NCBI RefSeq assembly: GCF_019972815.1
Contig: NZ_BPPA01000008.1
Span: 1 to 64,000 of the forward strand
Reading direction: 5' to 3'
Length of the DNA: 64,000 nt
Source: Lactobacillus huangpiensis
GTDB taxonomy: Bacteria > Bacillota > Bacilli > Lactobacillales > Lactobacillaceae
Below the pieces are notes generated by a model that was not told the origin of the DNA, searched no databases, and was given only the letters and a program-made list of their open reading frames with translations. How positions within the stretch are numbered: position 1 is the first letter of the stretch; every line of letters starts with the position of its first letter. Positions 15,781 through 25,412 of this stretch are shown here, one piece after another. A program made the position numbers and the translations under genes.

Positions 15781-17715
15781 TTATTCTTCACGTGAATATG
15801 ATTTAACATCCTGTTCAATTTCACGAATAAATTCATCAAAACTCTTGGCTACTTCTTCTTCAGTGCCGTAGCGACGAACATTAACACCATTGTCCTTTAA
15901 TTCCTTGTCACCTAAAACAAGAGTATATGGTACTTTTTGTGTTTGTGACTCACGAATCTTGTAACCTAATTTTTCATTACGCAGATCTGCTTCAGCTCTA
16001 AAACCACGTTTATTAAGTTCATCGCGAACTTTCTTAGCATAATCAGAATGAGCATCAAGATTAACTGGGATCACTTCTACTTGAACTGGAGCCAGCCAGG
16101 TTGGAAAGGCACCCTTGTAAATCTCAATCAGATATGCAATGAAACGTTCCATAGTACCTACAATTCCACGGTGAATCATAACTGGTCTCTGTTCTTCACC
16201 ATCTTGACCCACATAGGTTAAATTAAATCTTTCGGGAAGCATGAAGTCCAGTTGAATTGTGGACATTGTTTCATCTGCACCCAAAGCCGTCTTAGTTTGA
16301 ATATCTAGTTTTGGACCGTAAAATGCAGCTTCACCTTCAGCTTCAACATAGTCAAGTCCCATATCGTCCATAGCCTTTTTCAGCATTGACTGACTTCTTT
16401 CCCACATTTCATCATTTGCAAAATACTTTTTAGTATTCTTGGGGTCACGATAGGAAAGTCTGAAGTAGTAATCGGTGATATCAAAGTCTTTGTAAACATC
16501 TAAAATTAAAGTCAAGATCTTTGAGAATTCACTTTGAACTTGATCTAAAGTTACAAATGTATGACCGTCATTTAAAGTCATTTCTCGTACACGTTGCAGG
16601 CCTGACAGAGCACCAGATTTTTCATATCTGTGCATCATGCCCAATTCGGCAATTCTAATTGGCAGTTCACGATATGAACGAATGTGATGCTTGTAAATTT
16701 GAATGTGGGAAGGACAATTCATTGGACGCAGTTCAAGCATTTCACCGTCACCCATATCCATTGGTGGGAACATGTCATCACGATAGTGTGCCCAATGTCC
16801 TGATGTCTTATAAGCATCAACGTTCATTAAAACTGGAGTATAAACGTGTTGGTATCCGTCAGCGACTTCTTTATCGATAATGTAGCGCTCAACTACACGG
16901 CGAATTGTGGCACCTTTTGGCATCCAGTACGGTAAACCAGCACCGACTTGAGGATCAACAAAGAATAAATCCAGATCACGACCAATCGTTCTGTGATCAC
17001 GTTCTTTGATTTCTTCACGCCGTTTGATATCTGCATCTAAATCTGCCTTTTTGAAGAATGCAGTACCAGAAATTCTTTGAAGCATAGGATTTGAAGATTG
17101 CCCTTTCCAGTAGGCACCGGCAACAGATAATAATTTAAATTGCTTAATTTTACCAGTGTTTGGTAACAGTGCGCTAAAGCCAAAATCGACAAAGCTGCCT
17201 AACTTATAAACTTGTACCTGGTCATTTTTTTCATCTTTAAGCATTTCACTCTTATATGGATCGTCCTTAAAAAGATCAGAAAGCTCATCTTTAGACATCA
17301 AGCAAGATTCAATTTTTTCTCCTGCTTTAATTGCTTTTTTGATTGTTTTTTCCAAGTCTGGTAATTCATTGATTTTTATTTGATTTTCTTTATCAGTATC
17401 AATGTAAAACCCCTCATCGTCAGATCCATGTTCACCAAAATGAATTTCAGGATAAGCTTTCTTGGCCACGGCCTCAAGAACAAATGCAACGGTATCTCGT
17501 AGAATTGCTAAGCCATCTTTATCTCTGTCAGTAATAATTGCAACCTCCGCATTTTTGCTCAACTTATAGTCTAAAGCAACAATTTGACCATCTACTTTTG
17601 CACCAAGAGCAGCTTTACCTAAAGATGTACCAATGCCATGTGCTAAATCAGAAATTGAAACAGCTTCAGTAAAATCTTTTTTTGAGCCATCAGGCAAAGT
17701 AATCGAAAAACTCAT
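15781..17715 (-). CDS. thrS: Threonine--tRNA ligase
   Basis: This charges tRNA-Thr and edits mischarged seryl-tRNA. Domains in order are TGS (about 1-60, [12 protein letters not shown]), the editing domain N2 (about 65-240), the class II catalytic core with [14 protein letters not shown] (zinc Cys), [13 protein letters not shown] (motif 2), [19 protein letters not shown] (motif 3), and the anticodon-binding domain (about 540-640). I chose ATG 17713-17715 with GGAGG 6 bases upstream; the TTG 12 bases earlier lies inside that site. The product is 644 aa, the normal length. It is controlled by a T-box leader. Confidence 0.97.
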   Translation of the reverse strand: MSFSITLPDGSKKDFTEAVSISDLAHGIGTSLGKAALGAKVDGQIVALDYKLSKNAEVAIITDRDKDGLAILRDTVAFVLEAVAKKAYPEIHFGEHGSDDEGFYIDTDKENQIKINELPDLEKTIKKAIKAGEKIESCLMSKDELSDLFKDDPYKSEMLKDEKNDQVQVYKLGSFVDFGFSALLPNTGKIKQFKLLSVAGAYWKGQSSNPMLQRISGTAFFKKADLDADIKRREEIKERDHRTIGRDLDLFFVDPQVGAGLPYWMPKGATIRRVVERYIIDKEVADGYQHVYTPVLMNVDAYKTSGHWAHYRDDMFPPMDMGDGEMLELRPMNCPSHIQIYKHHIRSYRELPIRIAELGMMHRYEKSGALSGLQRVREMTLNDGHTFVTLDQVQSEFSKILTLILDVYKDFDITDYYFRLSYRDPKNTKKYFANDEMWERSQSMLKKAMDDMGLDYVEAEGEAAFYGPKLDIQTKTALGADETMSTIQLDFMLPERFNLTYVGQDGEEQRPVMIHRGIVGTMERFIAYLIEIYKGAFPTWLAPVQVEVIPVNLDAHSDYAKKVRDELNKRGFRAEADLRNEKLGYKIRESQTQKVPYTLVLGDKELKDNGVNVRRYGTEEEVAKSFDEFIREIEQDVKSYSREE

Positions 17716-17734
17716 TTTTTCCTCCAAAAATTAA

Positions 17735-17961
17735 ATAAAATAAAAAATCCCAGTGCAATTAAGCACTGGGACGTTAATTAACGTGGTTCCACCCAAAATT
17801 TAGTTCAAAAAAATGAACTATCTCGTTATAGATTGTTAACGGAATCTAACCTATTATCAAAATTTAGGTATGAATGAGTGGATTGCAAATACTAATGAAA
17901 GCTTTCAGAATAACGCTTTTCTCTCTGAACCGTCTTGCAACATGTTCATTCATTGGAGTTA
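17735..17961 (-). promoter_or_regulatory. T-box leader (tRNA-Thr) of thrS
   Basis: This is a T-box riboswitch on the minus strand. The core reads GGGTGGAACCACG (complement of about 17782-17794); its TGGA matches a UCCA acceptor end, expected for tRNA-Thr and different from the TGGT of the pheS and argS leaders. CAGAGAGAAAA (AG-bulge) and CTGAAAG (apical GNUG-type) lie upstream. A candidate Thr specifier ACU precedes the 3' strand of stem I (CATTCAT pairing with ATGAATG). The terminator stem TCCCAGTGC/GCACTGGGA (17748-17771) is followed by a T run. Confidence 0.9.
17740..17772 (-). terminator. Attenuator terminator of the thrS T-box
   Basis: The minus-strand stem TCCCAGTGC/GCACTGGGA with loop TTAAT is followed by ATTTTTTATTTTATTT. 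It lies between the T-box core and the thrS ribosome binding site. Confidence 0.88.
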
Positions 17962-17989
17962 ATTATAACCCAATAATTTTTTAATGCAA
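17962..17989 (-). promoter_or_regulatory. sigma-A promoter of the thrS T-box transcript
   Basis: On the minus strand TTGCAT (17984-17989) and a perfect TATAAT (17962-17967) are 16 bases apart. The start would fall near 17955, right at the base of stem I. Confidence 0.75.
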
Positions 17990-18032
17990 GTATATTTTCA
18001 TAATTATTAAGTTATTCCATAATTTTAGTAAC

Positions 18033-18932
18033 TCAATGACGCCGATTGGGTCCAGATATTACTATTTCTGTTGCCAAAGAAGTTATTCTTTCCATAATTC
18101 TGGCTGCTTTTACTGGTTCGATTGAATTTTTAGTTTCCTTAAAATGGTCTTCTAAGTCACCCATCGCAAAGTTAGATGAGAAAAAGGTTGGCAAAATATT
18201 GTCCATTCGTGCCTGCAAAATTACTGCTAAAACCTCATCTCTAGACCATTGACTTAAATTTTCTGCACCTATATCATCCAGTATTAACAAGTCAGAACTA
18301 GCAATTTTTTGCACTTCATTTTGTAAACTATTGTCATTAAAATGACTGGACAAACTGGCAATGAATGTTGGAACATGCAAAAAGACAACATATTTTTCCA
18401 TTGCCGCTACTTGATTTGCCAGCCCCGCTAAAATATGCGTTTTACCAATGCCAAAATTACCGGATAAATAAAGACCCTTTTGGTGGATATCTTGAGAATA
18501 TTGATATAAAAAACGCTGAATAGCAGTCATTACTTCGGCTCTTTCTGATGTCATTTCAATTTGACTTAAGCGAACATCATGCAAACCTTCGGGTAAGTTA
18601 ATTAAACGCAAGTGCTTTTTAATATTAATTTCCTGGTCATGAATCAGTTTACTGTCTTCAGGAACAAATTTAAGACTAATGGCATTTTTATTCATTATCA
18701 AATCCGGATAATATCCTTTGGTCACCGGATCTTTTTTATGTTGGCTCAAATAAAATTCAAAAAGACTGGGAAGGCTTTTATCAATTATACTGTCATTAAG
18801 TTGTGCTCGGTGCTGACTGATAAATTGTTGCACTTTAGGCTCAGCCAAAACTTTTTGCTTAATTTTAGCGGTACTCTCGTCTTCTGCTTTAGCAGTTTGT
18901 CCTTTAGCCATAAATTTTTTAATGGGTTGCAT
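18033..18932 (-). CDS. dnaI: Primosomal protein DnaI (helicase loader)
   Basis: This 299-aa AAA+ ATPase loads the replicative helicase at origins and restart sites. The N-terminal domain (about 1-130) is the helicase-binding region. The C-terminal AAA+ domain has Walker A YLSGNFGIGKTHILAG, Walker B SDLLILDDIGAE, sensor region LPTFFSSNFAM and a C-terminal Arg-rich end (ARIMERITSLATEI). It lies 10 bases downstream of dnaB in a replication gene cluster. Confidence 0.95.
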   Translation of the reverse strand: MQPIKKFMAKGQTAKAEDESTAKIKQKVLAEPKVQQFISQHRAQLNDSIIDKSLPSLFEFYLSQHKKDPVTKGYYPDLIMNKNAISLKFVPEDSKLIHDQEINIKKHLRLINLPEGLHDVRLSQIEMTSERAEVMTAIQRFLYQYSQDIHQKGLYLSGNFGIGKTHILAGLANQVAAMEKYVVFLHVPTFIASLSSHFNDNSLQNEVQKIASSDLLILDDIGAENLSQWSRDEVLAVILQARMDNILPTFFSSNFAMGDLEDHFKETKNSIEPVKAARIMERITSLATEIVISGPNRRH

Positions 18933-18942
18933 TTTATTTCAC

Positions 18943-20307
18943 CTACTTCATGCCGTTTTTATCTTCAAAATTCTTGAAAAATTCTTTTAGCTCCGCGCTT
19001 GAAACATCAGATTTTACTTTTGGCTTTTGCTTGTTCCAATCAGTGCCCTTTTCAAACGTTTTTCTGGGAGCAAATCTGTTATAGCGCTTGCTCTGCCTTT
19101 GTTCTTGGGTCTTTTTTCTCTTTTCCATGTAATCTAAAGCCTGAGCACCAGTTTTAATTCCATGTTGCAGCCAATCATGCAAAATTTTGTTTGCTAATCG
19201 AAAAGAAATGTTTGGACTGCTTTTTAAACAAGCATATGTCAGAACATTGAGCAATTCAGCTGATATTCCCTTATCATTATATAAACTGTCTAACACTTGA
19301 TACTCACTTGCATCAACATAATCGTTTCGTTCAGTTTTTAAGTGATACAAAAACTGCGCTGGAGTATCAGTCTGAGCTTTTTGCAATAATTTTTGTTCTT
19401 TTTGATTTAATTGGCTATCACTTTTATTAAATTTCTCAGGTATTTTTGTCTTGTCTTGCAAATGCCTGCGAGTATCGCTTCCATGAATGCTGTTAGCAAT
19501 AGTTTGCTTTATTTCTCTCATATTTAATTGATAGTCACCATGCAAACAAGGTATTGCCTCATCGACAAATTCCTGTTCTGAAAGCCCATATATACGCATA
19601 ACAGCTCGAATAGCTTCTTTATTCTGATCAATTTCGCTACCAGCAATTTGATAAATTTCAAATTGCTGTTTCATAAAATCCCAGTCAATATTATCTTGAT
19701 CATTGACAGTAGCATAATCGCTTGCAGAATAATTATTCTCTCGAGCTGCTTCCTTAACCTCAATTGAAGGATCTATTGCTTCTTGATCGGATAAATGGAA
19801 AACATCCATAAAGGAAGCAGAAATATCGGGTGCTTCCTTGATGCCACTTAATTCACTCCGACTTTGTTTAGTCTCTCTTGCAAACTCGTGACTTAATTTA
19901 TTAAAAGCAGTTATACCAACTTTTTCTTTTAACAAACTTGCTAAAAGAGAAGTTGAAAAAAATTCACTGCTTGACGGAACATTTTTAAGGTCGAAACACA
20001 AAACATGACCCATGATTTGGTTGTCAAGCAGTTTCGTTTGAATCAAACCAACAGCTTCAAGCTTATGCAACGCACCAAATAATTTTTTAATATCACAATC
20101 TGTCTGTTCTTGAAGAGTATAGATTCCCTTAGCATCAGAAAGCATTGCCTGTACATTATAATCTTCATTCAAACTTAAATAGAGAGCTAAAGGAAGAGAA
20201 CCAATAAGAGGTTGATACAGTTTAATTAATATGCGCAAATCTTTAGGAAAAATATCCACCCTGTTAGTAATGAAAAAAGGCTGTTTGGGATCATTTGTCT
20301 CAAACAT
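18943..20307 (-). CDS. dnaB: Replication initiation and membrane attachment protein DnaB
   Basis: This Firmicutes-specific DnaB (not the helicase) acts with DnaD and DnaI at oriC and in restart. The 454-aa protein has an N-terminal winged-helix (DnaB-NTD, about 1-130: YQPLIGSLPLALYLSL, LFGALHKLEAVGLIQTKLL) and a DnaB/DnaD C-terminal domain (about 310-400: VLTYACLKSSPNISFRLANKILHDWLQHGIKT, in pieces). Its tail is basic and low-complexity. It lies 2 bases after nrdR and 10 before dnaI. Confidence 0.93.
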   Translation of the reverse strand: MFETNDPKQPFFITNRVDIFPKDLRILIKLYQPLIGSLPLALYLSLNEDYNVQAMLSDAKGIYTLQEQTDCDIKKLFGALHKLEAVGLIQTKLLDNQIMGHVLCFDLKNVPSSSEFFSTSLLASLLKEKVGITAFNKLSHEFARETKQSRSELSGIKEAPDISASFMDVFHLSDQEAIDPSIEVKEAARENNYSASDYATVNDQDNIDWDFMKQQFEIYQIAGSEIDQNKEAIRAVMRIYGLSEQEFVDEAIPCLHGDYQLNMREIKQTIANSIHGSDTRRHLQDKTKIPEKFNKSDSQLNQKEQKLLQKAQTDTPAQFLYHLKTERNDYVDASEYQVLDSLYNDKGISAELLNVLTYACLKSSPNISFRLANKILHDWLQHGIKTGAQALDYMEKRKKTQEQRQSKRYNRFAPRKTFEKGTDWNKQKPKVKSDVSSAELKEFFKNFEDKNGMK

Positions 20308-20309
20308 AA

Positions 20310-20777
20310 TTAATTACCTTTTTCCCTTTTTGCAATCATATCTTCCATTGTTTTCATGAAGCTAGACATATCTTTAAATTCACGATAAATAGAAGCAAAA
20401 CGAATATAAGCAACATCATCAATTGTTGCCAGCTCATCCATTACTAGTTGACCAATTTTTTTCGAAGAAATCTCGCTAACCCCTTGTTGTCTGATTTTGT
20501 TTTCTACATGATCGACTAATTCTTCGAACTGTGTACTTGATATCGGCCGCTTTTGACCTGCTGCCATTACGCCATGTAAAATTTTTTTACGATTAAAGGG
20601 TTCTCGAGTACCATCATTTTTAATTACCAATAAAGGAGTAGTTTCAACTCTTTCAAACGTGGTAAAACGATAGCCACAGTTTTCACATTCACGCCTGCGT
20701 CTGATTGCGCGATTTTCATCACTGGGTCTTGAATCAATGACTTTTGAGGCATTTTTATGACAATTAGGACATTCCAT
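20310..20777 (-). CDS. nrdR: Transcriptional repressor NrdR
   Basis: This 155-aa dATP/ATP-sensing repressor acts on ribonucleotide reductase genes. It has an N-terminal zinc ribbon (CPNCHKNASKVIDSRPS, CENCGYRFTTFERVE) and a following ATP-cone (VIKNDGTREPFNRKKIL...). Its start overlaps the coaE end by 14 bases. The nrdR-dnaB-dnaI order is conserved in Firmicutes. Its targets, NrdR boxes before nrd genes, are outside this window. Confidence 0.97.
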   Translation of the reverse strand: MECPNCHKNASKVIDSRPSDENRAIRRRRECENCGYRFTTFERVETTPLLVIKNDGTREPFNRKKILHGVMAAGQKRPISSTQFEELVDHVENKIRQQGVSEISSKKIGQLVMDELATIDDVAYIRFASIYREFKDMSSFMKTMEDMIAKREKGN

Positions 20778-21381
20778 ATAAGTCCTCCCCTTTTATGTTA
20801 AGAAGCAATCTTTCTAATTTTGATTTCAAATCTTGTTTTGTACCAGTATTATTAATTACAAAATCAGCCAACTTTTCTTTCTGGGACAAAGTCATTTGAC
20901 TGCGAATACGCTTCAAGGCAGCACGCTCACTCAATTGATCCCTTAACATTAGCCTTTTCATTTGCAGTGATTCCGGTATTGCAATTAATAAGGTAAAATC
21001 GCAATATTTTTGACCATTTGATTCAAACAAAACTGGTGCATCTACAACAACCAAAGAATTTTTGTTCATGTTGTTTAGCGCAATTTTAGCTTGTATTTCT
21101 TGAAAAATCAATGGATGGGTAATTGCATTTAAAGCTTCGAGTTGTTTTTTATCGTTAAAAACAATCTGTCCTAGCTCTGAACGATTGATTGATCGATCTG
21201 ACTTAAGAATGCTTGTACCAAAATGTTTTAAAACCAGTTCATAGCCCTTTTCGTCCCTATTTAAAACATCGTGAGCAATTTGATCGCAGTCTATAACCGG
21301 TATTTGTTTTTCTCTAAAAAAAACATCTGCAGTACTTTTACCACTTGCTATCCCACCGGTTAAGCCTAAAATCTTTGTCAT
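20764..21381 (-). CDS. coaE: Dephospho-CoA kinase
   Basis: This carries out the last step of coenzyme A synthesis, phosphorylating dephospho-CoA. The P-loop LGLTGGIASGKST is at the N-terminus, followed by IPVIDCDQIAHDVL and VVVDAPVLFE. I chose ATG 21379-21381, which overlaps the mutM stop (ATGA) and has AGGTGAT upstream; an ATG 18 bases earlier would add MSGDLQ inside mutM. The product is 205 aa. It lies between mutM and nrdR in a compact run. Confidence 0.95.
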   Translation of the reverse strand: MTKILGLTGGIASGKSTADVFFREKQIPVIDCDQIAHDVLNRDEKGYELVLKHFGTSILKSDRSINRSELGQIVFNDKKQLEALNAITHPLIFQEIQAKIALNNMNKNSLVVVDAPVLFESNGQKYCDFTLLIAIPESLQMKRLMLRDQLSERAALKRIRSQMTLSQKEKLADFVINNTGTKQDLKSKLERLLLNIKGEDLYGMS

Positions 21382-22208
21382 TTGTAAATCACCTGACATT
21401 TAGGGCAAAAAGTAGTTCCTCGTCCGTTTACCTTAATTTTCTCAAGAGGTGTGCCACAACGCACACAAGGCTCGCCTTTACGTCCATATACTTGCAACAT
21501 TTTTTGAAAACCTCCTGTCTTCCCGTTCGCATCCAGATATGTATGAATTGTAGTACCTCTTTCAGCAATTGCCAATTCTATTAACGAATTAATATTGTCG
21601 TGCAATTGCACTATCTTTTCTGCTGGAATAGTATTGGCTTGACTTAACGGGTGAATTTTTGTTTCCCACAAAACCTCGTCAACATAGATATTGCCCAAAC
21701 CTGCAACAATAGATTGGTCAAGGAGTGTGTTTTTAATATTTTTCTTTTTACGTGCTAAACCATTTTGTAAATACGAAACAGTAAAAGCTGCTGAATTAGG
21801 TTCAACACCTAATTTACCAATACCAGTCTTTTCCCTTTCAGTCCCCGTCTTAATCAGCTGCATTCGGCCAAACTTACGCACATCATTATAGCGCAATGCT
21901 GAATTATCTTTAAAAACAATTTGCACGTGGTCGTGTTTGTCCTTTTTAGTATTTATTTTGACTAAACGATACTTACCTTCCATCCGTAAATGAGACACTA
22001 TTGTTAAATTGTCACTAAGACGAATAAGCAAATATTTAGCGTAACGATCTATATTTTCTATCTTTTTTCCAGTTAATTGTCTTGCAAATTCTTTAGCATC
22101 TCCGGTAATAATTTTTGGGTACCATACAGTTACTTCTTTTATTGTTTTCCCTTTGATAAGAGGAAGAAGTGTTCGCCTAACAGTTTCAACTTCCGGCATT
22201 TCAGGCAT
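21378..22208 (-). CDS. mutM: Formamidopyrimidine-DNA glycosylase
   Basis: This bifunctional repair enzyme removes 8-oxoguanine and formamidopyrimidines and nicks the abasic site. The N-terminus MPEMPEVETVRR gives catalytic Pro2 and Glu3. The helix-two-turns-helix contains LLDQSIVAGLGNIYVDEVL (with the catalytic-site Lys region), and the C-terminal zinc finger is CVRCGTPLEKI...CPKC. At 276 aa the length is normal. It follows polA by 12 bases and overlaps coaE by 4, so replication-linked repair and CoA synthesis genes share a transcript. Confidence 0.96.
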   Translation of the reverse strand: MPEMPEVETVRRTLLPLIKGKTIKEVTVWYPKIITGDAKEFARQLTGKKIENIDRYAKYLLIRLSDNLTIVSHLRMEGKYRLVKINTKKDKHDHVQIVFKDNSALRYNDVRKFGRMQLIKTGTEREKTGIGKLGVEPNSAAFTVSYLQNGLARKKKNIKNTLLDQSIVAGLGNIYVDEVLWETKIHPLSQANTIPAEKIVQLHDNINSLIELAIAERGTTIHTYLDANGKTGGFQKMLQVYGRKGEPCVRCGTPLEKIKVNGRGTTFCPKCQVIYK

Positions 22209-22220
22209 TAAAATTGCTCC

Positions 22221-24899
22221 TTACTTCGCATCAAACCAGTTGTGGCCATATCCAGAGTCTGCTACAAGAGGTATATCAAGTCGTACAGCGGATTGCATAA
22301 CTTCAGGCACAATTTTTTTGATTGTTTCTAATTCATCTTTTGGTACATCAAAAATCAATTCATCATGAACCTGGACTACCATTTTTGTCTTGAGATGCAT
22401 GTCATCCAATTTTTTCTGCATGTTAATCATTGCTATTTTAATAATATCTGCAGCTGAACCTTGAATAGGGGAATTGATGGCTGTTCTTTCGGCAAAAGAA
22501 CGGACATTGTAATTTTTGGCATGAATATCTGGTAAATAACGTCTTCTGTGCATAATTGTTTCCGCATAGCCTTTTTCACGTGCCACTTGCACAGCTTTAT
22601 TCATATATTCTTTAACTTGCGGATATTGTTCAAAGTAATTGTCAATAAATTCCTTTGCCTGTTTTCTGCTAATATTAAGATTCTTAGACAAGCCATAATC
22701 AGAAATGCCATAAACTATACCGAAATTAACTGCCTTAGCTCTGCGGCGCATTAGCGGAGTCACGTCATCGGTTGACTTAAGATGAAAAATGCGCATTGCG
22801 GTGTGAGCATGAATGTCATAACCTGTTCTAAAGGCTTCCTGCATCTGCTCATCACCAGAAACTTGTGCTAGTACCCGCAATTCAATTTGAGAATAATCAC
22901 ATGAAAAAATATAGCCGTCAGGTTCGCTAGGCACAAAAGCTTTTCTAATTTGCTTGCCCTCTTCTGTCCTAGTTGGAATATTTTGTAAATTAGGGTCGAC
23001 TGAGGACAAACGGCCTGTTGCAGTTAACGTTTGTAAGTACCTGGTATGAACGCGACCATCTTTTTGGATAACATCTAATAAACCATTAACATAGGTAGAT
23101 TGGATTTTAGCAATTTGCCGGTAAGTCAGTATTTGTCCAATAATTGGGTTTTCATCTTTTAACTGATTTAAAACATCAACAGATGTTGAATAACCAGTCT
23201 TAGTCTTTTTAATTGGTTTTAAGCCCATTTTTTCGAACAAAATATGGCCTAATTGTTTTGGAGAATTAATATTAAATTCTTCACCAGCTTCGTCATAGAT
23301 TTGTTGTTCCATTTTCTTAAGGTCAACAGCAAACTCATCTTGCAGCTCAGTTAAGGTTTTAGCTTGCACCTTAATACCATTTATTTCCATGACAGATAAA
23401 ACTCTTGCAACTGGTATTTCAATGTTGGCATAAAGATCATCCTGCTCGTGTTCTTTTAGTTTTGCCAGTAATGTATCTTTTAGATTTTCTATTGCCTCAA
23501 TTTTACCAGCTAGATGGTTAAACAAAACTTGATCATTTTCTGGTATATGAACGCTTTTACCTTTGCCGTATACTTCATAATCGCTTTTTACAGAATTATC
23601 TCCGTACATCCGGCATATTTCACCCATATCGTCTGAATTATTTTCATTATTAATCAAATATGAAGCAAGAAGCATGTCATAGTCAATGCCACGAGCGTGA
23701 ATACCCAAACGATTTAGCCCAACTGTTGTTCGCTTTAGATCAAACACATTTTTAGTAATTTGCTTATCTTCAAGCATATTTTTAAGTTTAGCTTCTTTTA
23801 GCAGTTCAACATTGCGACTAATATATATTTGATTATCTACCTTAATGGCAAAACCGACAAAATCAGCTAAATGATAATTAGCACCAAGCATTCCGAGATA
23901 AAAAGTAATAGTTTGTCCATCAGTAACAGCAAAATTATTAACGTCATTTTCTTTAAGTTCAGTAAAATCAACTACTTTATCATTTGTTTTTTTAGATTGA
24001 TCTTGTGGTTGATTTTCTCCGTCGGGATTTAATTCACTCAAGAATTTACGAAAGTTCATCTTTTCATAGAATCTGCGCAATTTCTGATAGTCAATAGGGC
24101 GCCTTTTAACATCATCGATCCCAATAGTTAAAGGAGCATGACGATCAATAGTAGCTAATTTTTTGCCTAAAAGAGCCTTATCCTTATCATTGATAAGGTT
24201 TTCTTTCATTTTAGATGGCTTCATATCATCTACATGATCATAAAGATTTTCAACCGTACCATATTCCTGGATAAGTTGTGAAGCTTTTTTTGGCCCAATT
24301 TTGGTTACTCCAGGATAATTATCAGAATTATCTCCCATAAGGGCTTTCATATCAATAAATTCAGTTGGAGTAACACCATTAACTTTTTTCATATGTTCAG
24401 GTGTATAAGCTTCTAAGTTTAGTACCCCTGATTTAGTGACCATAACTGTTGTTTGCGGCGATGCCAGCTGAGTCAAATCTTTATCACCTGTAACTACCGT
24501 AACTTTAAAGCCTTCTTTTTCACCCTTAGTTACGAAAGTTCCTATGATGTCATCGGCTTCATAGTTATCAAGCTCATATGTAGACAAACCCAAGTCATGC
24601 AAAAGCTCCTGAATGTATGGCAGTTGTTCAGATAATTCTGAGGGAGTCTTTTGTCTGCCACCTTTGTAGTCAGCGTACATCTTATTTCTAAAGGTAGTTT
24701 TACCTGCATCAAAAGCAACCAAAACATGATCGGGTTCGACATCATTTAGCACGACATCAAGCATATTTTTAAATGTGTAAATGGCGTTAGTATGCAATCC
24801 TTCAGGATTTCTGAAATTTTCAAGTTGGCGATATAGTGCATAAAAGGCACGGAAGGCAACTGAATTACCATCAATTAAAAGTAATTTTTTATCAGCCAT
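22221..24899 (-). CDS. polA: DNA polymerase I
   Basis: This 892-aa repair and Okazaki-fragment polymerase has three parts. The 5' nuclease (about 1-290) includes LLLIDGNSVAFRAFYAL, TVVTGDKDLTQLA and ALMGDNSDNYPGV. A central 3'-5' exonuclease-like domain (about 310-480) lacks a recognisable DxE motif, so proofreading is probably lost as in other Gram-positive Pol I. The polymerase domain (about 500-892) includes FSCDYSQIELRVLA (motif A), RRRAKAVNFGIVYGIS (O helix) and MVVQVHDELIFD (motif C). It heads the polA-mutM-coaE-nrdR-dnaB-dnaI run. Confidence 0.97.
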   Translation of the reverse strand: MADKKLLLIDGNSVAFRAFYALYRQLENFRNPEGLHTNAIYTFKNMLDVVLNDVEPDHVLVAFDAGKTTFRNKMYADYKGGRQKTPSELSEQLPYIQELLHDLGLSTYELDNYEADDIIGTFVTKGEKEGFKVTVVTGDKDLTQLASPQTTVMVTKSGVLNLEAYTPEHMKKVNGVTPTEFIDMKALMGDNSDNYPGVTKIGPKKASQLIQEYGTVENLYDHVDDMKPSKMKENLINDKDKALLGKKLATIDRHAPLTIGIDDVKRRPIDYQKLRRFYEKMNFRKFLSELNPDGENQPQDQSKKTNDKVVDFTELKENDVNNFAVTDGQTITFYLGMLGANYHLADFVGFAIKVDNQIYISRNVELLKEAKLKNMLEDKQITKNVFDLKRTTVGLNRLGIHARGIDYDMLLASYLINNENNSDDMGEICRMYGDNSVKSDYEVYGKGKSVHIPENDQVLFNHLAGKIEAIENLKDTLLAKLKEHEQDDLYANIEIPVARVLSVMEINGIKVQAKTLTELQDEFAVDLKKMEQQIYDEAGEEFNINSPKQLGHILFEKMGLKPIKKTKTGYSTSVDVLNQLKDENPIIGQILTYRQIAKIQSTYVNGLLDVIQKDGRVHTRYLQTLTATGRLSSVDPNLQNIPTRTEEGKQIRKAFVPSEPDGYIFSCDYSQIELRVLAQVSGDEQMQEAFRTGYDIHAHTAMRIFHLKSTDDVTPLMRRRAKAVNFGIVYGISDYGLSKNLNISRKQAKEFIDNYFEQYPQVKEYMNKAVQVAREKGYAETIMHRRRYLPDIHAKNYNVRSFAERTAINSPIQGSAADIIKIAMINMQKKLDDMHLKTKMVVQVHDELIFDVPKDELETIKKIVPEVMQSAVRLDIPLVADSGYGHNWFDAK

Positions 24900-25084
24900 T
24901 AGATCTCCTTACAATTAAACCAATTTTCTTTATTCAACTACCATTTTAACAGTTTTTGCACGGATCTTGCACAATACTGATTTTTTAACAAAATGGTTAA
25001 ATTTCGTTTATCAACTTTAAATTAACAACTTACTTTTTGATTATTACGCTTTTTATATAGAATTTTTAGAATTTTCTTTAAACA

Positions 25085-25117
25085 AAAACATCAAACTCTT
25101 TTTAAGTTTGATGTTTT
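25085..25117. terminator. Terminator between murC/DeoR remnant and polA
   Basis: A 13-bp perfect stem, AAAACATCAAACT (25085-25097) and AGTTTGATGTTTT (25105-25117), lies in the otherwise gene-free stretch. T-rich tracts flank it on the minus strand. It is placed after the DeoR remnant, as if it once ended that gene's transcript. Confidence 0.85.
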
Positions 25118-25156
25118 CACTAATAAATATAGTCTTAACTGACTTTCATGTTTTAG

Positions 25157-25390
25157 TTACGGACAAATAATCTTTGTTTCTTTAGCAATCTGAGAATCAT
25201 TATCATTAGAAATTAGGATTGCGTCTTTTAATTCTAGAGCCTGAACATTTGAAGATACGCCAAATTTGCTAGAATCAGCCAATATAAAAGATTGTGAAGT
25301 TCTTTTTGCGATTAACTGCTTCTTTATTGCTTCATCAAATTGTGGCGTTGTGTGCCCGCTGTTAAATACAAAAATAGCCTTACTAAACTT
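25157..25390 (-). pseudogene. C-terminal remnant of a DeoR-family sugar regulator
   Basis: The 500-base gap between murC and polA is not empty. An open frame of about 77 codons ends at a stop at 25157-25159 and has no start codon or ribosome binding site; upstream it meets a stop (25391-25393) at the murC terminator hairpin. The translation contains AIFVFNSGHTTPQFDEAIKK, RTSQSFILADSSKFGVSSNV and ALELKDAILISNDND, ending ETKIICP. The ADSSKFG block and general shape match the ligand-binding C-terminal domain of DeoR-type repressors. The DNA-binding half is missing. I infer a deletion remnant; a database search was not possible. Confidence 0.6.
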
Positions 25391-25398
25391 TTAGTAAG
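25379..25398 (-). terminator. Possible murC terminator (perfect inverted repeat)
   Basis: CTTACTAAA (25379-25387) and TTTAGTAAG (25390-25398) form a perfect 9-bp stem with a two-base spacer, 15 bases after the murC stop. On the minus strand it is followed by GCTATTTTTGTATTT, a weak T tract that belongs to the DeoR remnant frame. It may be a terminator or a rearrangement junction. Confidence 0.5.
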
Positions 25399-25412
25399 AC
25401 TATCAAATAAAA

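Noticed and set aside
18612-18977. A 121-aa plus-strand reading frame inside dnaI/dnaB
   Set aside because: It overlaps two well-supported genes on the other strand, has no ribosome binding site and no recognisable domain. It is a shadow frame of AT-rich coding DNA.
22153-22368. A small plus-strand frame across the mutM-polA junction
   Set aside because: It lies over both gene ends in antisense and has no ribosome binding site or homology I can recognise.
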